NCBI GenBank assembly: GCA_004173415.1
Contig: SEHC01000046.1
Location: forward strand, 1 to 10,287
Reading direction: 5' to 3'
DNA: 10,287 bases
DNA from: Lysobacteraceae bacterium
GTDB lineage: Bacteria > Pseudomonadota > Gammaproteobacteria > Xanthomonadales > Xanthomonadaceae
Positions 6,668 through 10,287 of this stretch are shown here, piece after piece. The position numbers and the translations under genes are program-made. How positions within the stretch are numbered: the first letter of the stretch is position 1; the number at the start of each line of letters is the position of its first letter. The notes below the pieces were generated by a model. That model worked only from the letters and a program-made list of their open reading frames with translations. It was not told where the DNA came from and ran no database searches.

Positions 6668-6669
6668 CG

Positions 6670-6700
6670 AAAAGAGAAGGGCCGGTTTCCCGGCCCTTCT
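6670..6700 (-). terminator. Intrinsic terminator of the entericidin gene
   Basis: An 11-bp perfect stem (6675-6685 with 6690-6700, core AAGGGCCGG/CCGGCCCTT) and a 4-base loop. On the minus strand it is followed by C and TTTT (bases 6673-6670). It lies 46 bases beyond the entericidin stop. On the plus strand no T-run follows the stem, so it is directional for the minus strand, although it could slow plus-strand polymerase too. Confidence 0.75.
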
Positions 6701-6732
6701 GGAGGTCACTTTCGCGACTTCGCGCTTATCGC

Positions 6733-6749
6733 CTGATCGTTGCGATCAG
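6733..6749. repeat. Perfect hairpin over the entericidin stop codon
   Basis: CTGATCG (6733-6739) and CGATCAG (6743-6749) form a 7-bp stem with a 3-base loop. The stop codon of the entericidin gene (6746-6748) is inside one arm. It lacks a T-run; the true terminator lies further on. Confidence 0.4.
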
Positions 6750-6898
6750 CACTTGGCGTCTTTGCAGTCCTCGGCCTTGTCTTCGACCTTCTCGCCGACC
6801 TTCTGCACATCCTTGCCCGCGCCAGCCATGGTGTTGCAGGCGGTCAGGGTTCCCATCGAGAACATCGCAACCACCATCAGTGCCAGTAAACGCTTCAT
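6746..6898 (-). CDS. Entericidin-family small lipoprotein
   Basis: 50 residues. The frame is open further upstream, but GGAGG seven bases before the ATG at 6898 and the signal sequence fix the start. Residues 1-20 (MKRLLALMVVAMFSMGTLTA) are a lipoprotein signal with lipobox LTAC, the lipidated Cys being residue 21. The mature part NTMAGAGKDVQKVGEKVEDKAEDCKDAKC has the NTxxGxGxD start of the entericidin EcnA/EcnB family, small envelope lipoproteins described in enterobacteria as a toxin/antidote pair linked to stationary-phase lysis. Here only one copy is seen, so it is an orphan EcnB-like protein of unknown role. Two extra Cys close to the C-terminus (residues 45 and 50) are unlike the E. coli proteins. 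It lies downstream of arginase on the same strand with a gap of about 135 bases. Confidence 0.85.
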   Translation of the reverse strand: MKRLLALMVVAMFSMGTLTACNTMAGAGKDVQKVGEKVEDKAEDCKDAKC

Positions 6899-6981
6899 AA
6901 GTCTTCCTCCAGGGTGTAGTTGATTACCCGGCCTGCGGTGCGTCCCAGGACATCCCGCGCAAACCTTGGCGTACAAGCTGA

Positions 6982-6991
6982 GGGGATCCCC
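6982..6991. promoter_or_regulatory. 10-bp palindrome between arginase and entericidin genes
   Basis: GGGGATCCCC is a perfect palindrome in the 135-base gap upstream of the entericidin start. It may be an operator half or chance. I see no convincing -35/-10 pair in this gap, though the strong ribosome binding site shows that the small gene is translated on its own. Confidence 0.2.
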
Positions 6992-7033
6992 ATTCATCCG
7001 GCGTGAAAGCCAGCGGTTGCATTCAGTTTCAAC

Positions 7034-7957
7034 TCAGTCCCGCATCAGGGTCGACTTGCCGAACAGGCTCTCCACCAGGTCGACGACCAGCTCCGCGGTC
7101 AGGTTGCGGGTATCGATGACCGGATTCAGTTCGACGATGTCCAGCGAAGCCATCCGCCCCGTGTCGGCGATCATCTCCATCACCAGTTGCGCCTCCCGAT
7201 AGTTGGGTCCCCCGGGCACGGTGGTGCCCACGCCCGGGGCGATGCTGGGGTCGAGGAAATCCACATCGAAGCTGACATGCACGTGGGTGTCCTCGTCCAC
7301 GCCCTCCAGCGCCGCTTCCATGGTCCGTTTCATTCCGTTCTCGTCGATGTAGCGCATGTCGTAGACATCGATCCCGTTGTCCTTGATCAGCCGCTTCTCT
7401 TCGGCATCCACCGAGCGGATGCCGATCTGGCGGATGTCATCGGCCTGCATCGCCGGGAAATCGCGGCCCAGCCTGGTCAGCTGGTCCGGGCCGATGCCGC
7501 ACAGGCAGGCCACCGGCATGCCATGGATGTTGCCCGAAGGAGTCACTGCGCTGGTATTGAAATCCGAATGCGCATCCAGCCATATCACGCGCAGCCGCTT
7601 GCCCTTGTCGCGGCAATGCTCGGCAACCGCGGTGATCGCGCCGATTCCGAGGCAATGGTCGCCACCGAGCATGATCGGCATGCGCCCCAGGCGTAGTTCA
7701 TGGGCGGTGGCGTGCATCAACTCGCGGTTCCATGCCGCCACCTGCTCGAGGTGCCGATAACCCTCGACCGGTGCCTGCCAGGGATTCACCGGACCGCTCA
7801 GGTTGCCCCGGTCGGCAACGTCCACGCCGCGTGCCGCCAGGGCCTCGCCCAGGCCTGCGATGCGCAATGCGTCGGGGCCCATGCGCGCACCACGGTGGCC
7901 GGCGCCGACATCGGTGGGAACGCCTATCAGGGATACCGGCAGGAAGGGGCGAATCAT
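7034..7957 (-). CDS. rocF: Arginase
   Basis: 307 residues, counted from ATG 7957. The frame continues 25 codons upstream to another ATG at 8032, but the family begins at FLPVSLIGVPTDVGAG, and AAGG stands shortly before 7957. The enzyme hydrolyses arginine to ornithine and urea in the cytosol using two manganese ions. All ligands are visible: H101 (MLGGDHCLG), D128, H130 and D132 (WLDAHSDFNT), and D231 and D233 (SFDVDFLDPSIAPGVGTTVPGG). The substrate-binding His (H145 in GNIHGMP) and Glu (E276 in IVELNP) are also present. Length matches bacterial arginases of about 300 residues, and the ureohydrolase signature order is intact. It stands alone, with no neighbouring arginine transport or ornithine genes in view. 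Confidence 0.95.
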   Translation of the reverse strand: MIRPFLPVSLIGVPTDVGAGHRGARMGPDALRIAGLGEALAARGVDVADRGNLSGPVNPWQAPVEGYRHLEQVAAWNRELMHATAHELRLGRMPIMLGGDHCLGIGAITAVAEHCRDKGKRLRVIWLDAHSDFNTSAVTPSGNIHGMPVACLCGIGPDQLTRLGRDFPAMQADDIRQIGIRSVDAEEKRLIKDNGIDVYDMRYIDENGMKRTMEAALEGVDEDTHVHVSFDVDFLDPSIAPGVGTTVPGGPNYREAQLVMEMIADTGRMASLDIVELNPVIDTRNLTAELVVDLVESLFGKSTLMRD

Positions 7958-7998
7958 CGGGAAACCTTGGTCGAACACAGGGGTCGTGAAGTCTAGCC

Positions 7999-8016
7999 GT
8001 CTTGGCAGGGCAAGAC
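7999..8016. repeat. Hairpin upstream of arginase
   Basis: GTCTTG (7999-8004) and CAAGAC (8011-8016) form a perfect 6-bp stem with a 6-base loop, 42 bases before the arginase ATG on the minus strand. It could be an operator or a leader hairpin. The rest of the roughly 200-base divergent gap 7958-8161 shows no clear promoter. Confidence 0.25.
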
Positions 8017-8161
8017 TGCCGCGATGCAACAAGGACCGGCCCCATCCGCTCCGGGCTCATCCTTGCCGGCTTTCACTTTCCGGTCACGCATCGATCACGG
8101 CCGCGTCACCGCGCACTCCCAAAACTGCAGGCGACCAGACAACGCAGCCGCGGAGAGCTCC

Positions 8162-8533
8162 ATGGGCAACGTACGTGATATTCGCGCCACCCCTCAGGAC
8201 GTAATGCTGGACATCGACGCCGAGCTGCGTCACTGGCGTGGCTGCTATCGGGAAAGCGTTTTCCATCGCTTCAATCGCGAGTTCGATGACTACATCCCGA
8301 CGCTGAAGTTCGGCTACGACACGTACCTGCTCAACTACCAGAAGGACCTGGACACGCTGATGGACGGCCTCAGGCAGCGCTACGAGCGCAGCGTGCCGGA
8401 GTGGCAGAGACTGGAATGGCCCTTGGGCGAAGCGATCGTGCGCGAAACCTGGAAGCGCATGCAGAAGGGCCAATCATGGCGCCCCCTGCCGAACGCGCCG
8501 CGGGCCTTCGAACGGGCCGCAGTCGCCGGTTAG
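8162..8533 (+). CDS. Uncharacterised small cytosolic protein
   Basis: 123 residues from the ATG at 8162, preceded by GGAGAG; an upstream in-frame ATG at 8024 would add low-complexity sequence without a ribosome binding site. There is no signal peptide or membrane segment. The sequence is helical and aromatic-rich: ELRHWRGCYRESVFHRFNREFDDYIPTLKFGYDTYLLNYQKDLDTLMDGLRQRYE, then SRLEW-like spacing in EWQRLEWPLGEAIVRETWKRM. The layout (acidic-Asp-Tyr-x-Pro ... x-Gly-Tyr, then a Glu/Asp-Leu helix, then W...A(I/V)RxxW) resembles uncharacterised proteins with a DDYxPAYRYGY signature found in environmental bacteria. That is an inference by eye. Function is unknown. Confidence 0.7.
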   Translation: MGNVRDIRATPQDVMLDIDAELRHWRGCYRESVFHRFNREFDDYIPTLKFGYDTYLLNYQKDLDTLMDGLRQRYERSVPEWQRLEWPLGEAIVRETWKRMQKGQSWRPLPNAPRAFERAAVAG

Positions 8534-8560
8534 GCAGGCGCCCTGCTCCGCCCCGGCGGA
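8534..8560 (+). repeat. Two adjacent hairpins just after the stop codon
   Basis: GCAGG/CCTGC (8534-8538 with 8542-8546) and TCCGC/GCGGA (8547-8551 with 8556-8560) stand immediately behind the TAG at 8531-8533. They have no T-run. They may protect the mRNA 3' end or help Rho-dependent ending. Confidence 0.3.
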
Positions 8561-8624
8561 TCCACTCGCGAGGGGTCGCAGGTACACCGCCTGAAGCTGC
8601 ACCGTAAGCGGCACCGTCCGCAGC

Positions 8625-8912
8625 ATGCAGATCACGGCTTCGCTGCGCGACCGCATCGAGCCGTTCCGCGAGACCGCCAGCGTGTTCCATGTGCCGCTGG
8701 AACTGTTCGCGGAAAATTCCTGGATCGAGGTGTTGCTGGGGCAAGGGATCATGCCCAAGCGCCACCACCCAGCGGCCGATGTGATGAGCGACGCCGAACT
8801 CGTGCGCTTCCTGGGTGATCTCCGCGCCAACGTCGACAACACCGTCCGGCAGATGCCGGCGCACATGGATTACCTGCGGGGGTATTGCCCGGGGCAGCCG
8901 CCGACGCGGTAA
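8625..8912 (+). pseudogene. Remnant of a flavin-dependent tryptophan halogenase (C-terminal 95 residues)
   Basis: The 95 residues read as the end of a tryptophan-halogenase-family protein: LRDRIEPFRETASVFHVPLELFAENSWIEVLLGQGIMPKRHHPAADVMSDAELVRFLGDLRANVDNTV and the closing MPAHMDYLRGYCPGQ. The diagnostic pattern is ELFxExSWxxVxLGQGxxPxxxHPxAD. Full proteins have about 500 residues. The FAD-binding GxGxxG, the catalytic lysine and the WxWxIP motif all lie in the missing N-terminal four fifths. No ribosome binding site precedes the ATG at 8625, and the same frame has a TGA 10 codons upstream. The part therefore looks like a decayed 3' end left after deletion. Traces further upstream (out of frame, RLKLHRKRH at about 8588-8614) may be the last visible decay but are too weak to count. 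Confidence 0.7.
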
Positions 8913-9079
8913 CACGCTCCAGGCCGCCATCTCTCAACTAGGCTACTCAAGGTTCGAGGGAGCGACGGCCAGCCAATACGAACTCCCACAGGCATTTCGT
9001 TGGCCCTCGGCAGTAGCGCGTCAGCAGCGCACGCGTACAACTGCGTTACGTGTGGCAGGAAGCTCGAGACGCGAGGTCC

Positions 9080-9110
9080 GTAGGGCGCAATAGCCGAAGG
9101 GCATTGCGCC
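9080..9110 (+). repeat. REP element, copy 1 of an inverted doublet
   Basis: GTAG head at 9080-9083, then GGCGCAAT (9084-9091) pairing perfectly with ATTGCGCC (9103-9110). An inner CC-GAA-GG mini-stem lies in the loop. It is almost identical to the minus-strand element at 9197-9227; only a few loop bases differ. GTAG-headed repeats of this kind are mobilised by RAYT transposases elsewhere. No RAYT gene is in the window. Confidence 0.85.
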
Positions 9111-9196
9111 GCATGATTCTGGAGGCAGGCAGCTTCCCTCGACGTATCCCAGCTTTTCCTTTGCAGGCGTTGGGTTGTCGGATGGTGAGACATGAC

Positions 9197-9227
9197 GGCG
9201 CAATGCCCTTCGGTTATTGCGCCCTAC
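9197..9227 (-). repeat. REP element, copy 2 of the inverted doublet
   Basis: Reverse complement of the element at 9080-9110: on the minus strand GTAG (9227-9224), the 8-bp stem GGCGCAAT/ATTGCGCC, and a near-identical loop. The two copies point toward each other with 86 bases between them, the BIME-like arrangement that is the usual mobile unit of REP families. Confidence 0.85.
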
Positions 9228-9262
9228 GCTTGCGTGGTATCCCGCACATGCGCCAGTTGTCC

Positions 9263-9290
9263 GTCGTCCCGGCGCAAGCCGGGATCCAGG
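9263..9290 (+). repeat. Second repeat family, copy 1 (GTC-TCCCGGC hairpin)
   Basis: GTCG followed by TCCCGGC (9267-9273), a GCAA tetraloop and GCCGGGA (9278-9284), then TCCAG. The 7-bp stem is perfect. Hairpins of this kind (TCCCGGC-GNAA-GCCGGGA) are frequent dispersed repeats in high-GC proteobacteria. It forms a doublet with the inverse copy at 9347-9371. Confidence 0.75.
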
Positions 9291-9346
9291 GCCGGGGGAC
9301 TGGTAGAGAACGCGCGCCTCCCTTGGCATGACGAGCAACCGCTGGG

Positions 9347-9371
9347 TCCCGGCTTACGCCGGGATGACGAC
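9347..9371 (-). repeat. Second repeat family, copy 2 (inverted)
   Basis: TCCCGGC (9347-9353), loop TTAC, GCCGGGA (9358-9364), then TGACGAC, which is the inverse of the GTCGTC at the head of copy 1. It is thus opposite in direction to the copy at 9263-9290, about 60 bases apart, again a tail-to-tail doublet. Confidence 0.75.
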
Positions 9372-9399
9372 GCTGTTTGCGTTGCCGCCAGCCCGCGCA

Positions 9400-9429
9400 G
9401 TGCGGAATCCGCGAAGCGGATTGCGCCAC
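9400..9429. repeat. Hairpin AATCCGC-GAA-GCGGATT
   Basis: A 7-bp perfect stem (9406-9412 with 9416-9422) closed by a GAA triloop and flanked by GTG (9400-9402) and CAC (9427-9429), which can extend it with bulges. The right flank TTGCGCC shares bases with the REP stem at 9103-9110, suggesting a relative of that family. Confidence 0.5.
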
Positions 9430-9467
9430 ATCTACAGATATCCGATGGACATTCGGCGGGCCTTCAA

Positions 9468-9541
9468 CGGCGAAGCGGGTCATCGCCGGCGCCGGTCCCT
9501 CGCTACCGGGATCTGCAGCTGGCAGCGAGCAGAGAACCGGC
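9468..9541. repeat. Two consecutive stems upstream of the last gene
   Basis: First stem: CGGCGA (9468-9473) with TCGCCG (9483-9488). Second, a two-part stem: GCCGGT (9491-9496) with ACCGGC (9536-9541), and inside it CTCGCT (9499-9504) with AGCGAG (9524-9529). All four arms are perfect. Part of the hairpin chain before the gene at 9998; function unknown. Confidence 0.4.
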
Positions 9542-9605
9542 GCGCGCATCCGTCCAATTCCCATCCGCCCGTCTTTTCTTCCCGCCCGCCAGGTCCGTGC
9601 GCCCC

Positions 9606-9637
9606 GCTGGCGAAGTCTTCCAATCCCGTTCGCCAGC
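9606..9637. repeat. Perfect 9-bp inverted repeat
   Basis: GCTGGCGAA (9606-9614) and TTCGCCAGC (9629-9637) with a 14-base loop. No T-run follows. Part of the same hairpin chain. Confidence 0.5.
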
Positions 9638-9676
9638 CTGGCTGCATCGCGCGCGAACCGCGGCGGCGTGAGAATG

Positions 9677-9814
9677 CGGGCCTTTGCGGCCCGGCCGCCA
9701 CGCGAAGTGGCCCGCGGCCGAAGCGGAGGTGGCTTGGGCGAGTACCACCGGCGGCCCAGACGCGAAGCGCTGGTGGCCCGGGCGCGAAGCGGGAAGACTG
9801 GCGGCCGGGTTTTT
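9677..9814 (+). ncRNA. Candidate structured RNA ending in a terminator-like stem
   Basis: CCCGGCCGCCA (9690-9700) is fully complementary to TGGCGGCCGGG (9799-9809), an 11-bp closing stem enclosing 98 bases and followed directly by TTTTT (9810-9814). Inside lie smaller stems: CCGC/GCGG (9712-9715 with 9723-9726), GGTGG/CCACC (9728-9732 with 9745-9749), CCAG/CTGG with an inner CGC-GAA-GCG (9756-9773), and CCCG/CGGG (9777-9780 with 9790-9793). A competing hairpin CGGGCC/GGCCCG (9677-9682 with 9688-9693) uses the left arm. CGAAG occurs four times (9703, 9719, 9763, 9785). The layout fits a multi-branched RNA with its own terminator or an attenuator. GC-rich stems are common by chance in such DNA; the 11-bp stem plus T5 is the strong part. 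Confidence 0.4.
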
Positions 9815-9852
9815 CCGTGGTGGCTGCGGGAGTCGGCGGCCAGGCGGCGACC

Positions 9853-9904
9853 TTCCCTACCCGGCCGTCGGGATTGGACTACACGCTTGTAGGAATTTCC
9901 CTAC
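9853..9904 (+). promoter_or_regulatory. Alternative-pairing segment around GTAGGAA
   Basis: GTAGGAA (9889-9895) can pair with three places: TTCCCTAC at 9853-9860 and again at 9897-9904 (one bulged C each), and CTACA at 9879-9883, which forms a hairpin with TGTAG (9888-9892). These pairings exclude each other. It lies about 95 bases upstream of the last gene. It could be a switching leader or an operator with direct repeats; no promoter hexamers are convincing. Confidence 0.25.
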
Positions 9905-9943
9905 GCCACAGCGGGGTGGAACCGGCGGCGGGCCGGACCGCAT

Positions 9944-9970
9944 GCTTGGCGCGCCGGCCAAGCGGGCCGG
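9944..9970 (+). promoter_or_regulatory. Two mutually exclusive hairpins before the ribosome binding site
   Basis: GCTTGGC (9944-9950) pairs with GCCAAGC (9957-9963), a perfect 7-bp stem. CCGGCC (9954-9959) pairs with GGCCGG (9965-9970), a perfect 6-bp stem. The two share bases 9957-9963 and cannot form together. They end 16 bases before the AAGGAG of the downstream gene, a position where folding could influence translation. Confidence 0.35.
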
Positions 9971-9986
9971 TCACTGACAAGGAATC

Positions 9987-9992
9987 AAGGAG
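9987..9992 (+). promoter_or_regulatory. Ribosome binding site of the last gene
   Basis: AAGGAG with 5 bases to the ATG at 9998. It fixes the start of this truncated gene and shows that it is translated from here. Confidence 0.8.
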
Positions 9993-9997
9993 CAGAC

Positions 9998-10287
9998 ATG
10001 AGTCAGAACCTGGTGGACATCACTTACACCGCCGACAACCTGGCGGCCATCGACGCGGCCCTGGCCTCGCTGGAAACCGAGTTCGCGCAATTGGTCGCGC
10101 TGACCCCGGAGCAGCGCCGCCAGCTCAACAAGATGGGCGACAAGTCCGAGGCCTTCTGCCGGCAGGCGGTGGACGTGCTGGAACTCAACCCCGGCGTCAC
10201 CCCGCGCAACTTCGACCCGGCCAGCCTGCGCCGCGACCTGACCGCCCTGGACGCGCTGCGTCCGCGGATGATGCGGGTGATCAAGCT
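9998..10287 (+). CDS. Uncharacterised cytosolic protein (N-terminal part)
   Basis: The frame is open from the ATG at 9998 to the window end, 96 complete codons. It begins MSQNLVDITYTADNLAAIDAALASLETEFAQLVALTPEQRRQLNKMGDKSEAFCRQ and continues with VDVLELNPGVTPRNFDPASLRRDLTALDALRPRMMRVIK. It has no signal peptide or membrane segment and looks all-helical. The pattern TAxDLAAIDAALxxLE ... LVALxPEQRRxLxKMGDKSEAFCRQ ... LDALRPRM is one I recognise from conserved hypothetical proteins across several phyla. No function is known to me. The strong ribosome binding site and regular codon use make it a real gene. It is preceded by the hairpin-dense noncoding block. Confidence 0.85.
   Translation, partial: MSQNLVDITYTADNLAAIDAALASLETEFAQLVALTPEQRRQLNKMGDKSEAFCRQAVDVLELNPGVTPRNFDPASLRRDLTALDALRPRMMRVIK

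Larger units (their letters stand above)
8913..9997. other. Gene-poor region of about 1.1 kb with REP doublets and dense hairpins
   Basis: No reading frame here has a credible start, ribosome binding site or recognisable protein. From 8913 to 9079 I see nothing. From 9080 to 9371 lie two doublets of inverted repetitive hairpins. From 9400 to 9970 follows a chain of perfect stems described separately. The open frames across 9377-9892 and 9684-9977 are Arg/Gly/Pro-rich and follow hairpin repeats such as CGAAG, so they look like noncoding DNA without stops. Confidence 0.7.

Noticed and set aside
8941..8965. GGTTCGAGG, reminiscent of a tRNA T-loop or an attachment site
   Set aside because: The flanking bases do not form a 5-bp T-stem, no acceptor or anticodon arms can be found, and no integrase gene is nearby.
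9377..9892. Open frame of 171 codons in the hairpin block
   Set aside because: No ribosome binding site; composition is Arg/Pro/Gly-rich and the frame follows REP-like hairpins, so it is treated as noncoding.
9684..9977. Open frame of 97 codons ending before the last gene
   Set aside because: Starts inside the structured region without translation signals; likely stop-poor noncoding DNA.
1..10287. CRISPR array, rRNA, integron or complete insertion sequence
   Set aside because: No regularly spaced direct repeats, rRNA segments, integrase or transposase reading frames were seen.

Overview
The window is high-GC, gene-dense chromosomal DNA. The gene content suggests a member of the Xanthomonadaceae/Lysobacteraceae (Lysobacter-, Luteimonas- or Xanthomonas-like): an E1-beta/SH3/E2 2-oxoacid dehydrogenase cluster, a tryptophanyl-tRNA synthetase of about 430 residues with a C-terminal appendage, GTAG-headed REP hairpins, and a remnant of a tryptophan-halogenase-type gene. 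The assignment is made from recognition of the protein sequences; no search was run.

Region by region. (1) 1-2967, plus strand: end of a 2-oxoacid dehydrogenase E1 beta gene; a tandem-SH3 protein overlapping it by one base; the lipoyl-bearing E2 gene, which carries a frameshift and has lost its interdomain linker; an uncharacterised lipoprotein; and a glyoxalase/VOC-fold protein translationally coupled to the lipoprotein. (2) 3055-5665, minus strand, convergent with region 1: trpS, a small three-helix membrane protein overlapping the trpS stop (TGATG), and a metallo-beta-lactamase-fold hydrolase. (3) 5783-6580, plus strand: an uncharacterised exported protein, divergent from trpS across a short intergenic stretch with two perfect inverted repeats. 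(4) 6746-7957, minus strand: arginase (rocF) and, downstream of it, an entericidin-type small lipoprotein followed by a good intrinsic terminator. (5) 8162-8912, plus strand: a small uncharacterised cytosolic protein and a 95-residue fragment matching the C-terminus of flavin-dependent tryptophan halogenases. (6) 8913-9997: about 1.1 kb without a convincing gene. It holds two inverted REP doublets and then a 570-base block of hairpins, including an 11-bp long-range stem closed by a T5 run and two sets of mutually exclusive hairpins. (7) 9998-end: an uncharacterised protein with a strong ribosome binding site, cut by the window edge.

Functionally the clearest module is the 2-oxoacid dehydrogenase complex (E1 decarboxylates, E2 carries and transfers the acyl group); the SH3 protein between the two subunit genes may be an accessory factor. 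The remaining genes are mostly housekeeping (trpS, arginase) or envelope proteins with no evident shared pathway. The best candidate for something undescribed is the hairpin-dense noncoding block at about 9400-9977 directly upstream of the last gene; it could be a structured leader RNA, an independent ncRNA, or a REP/MITE-derived repeat cluster.
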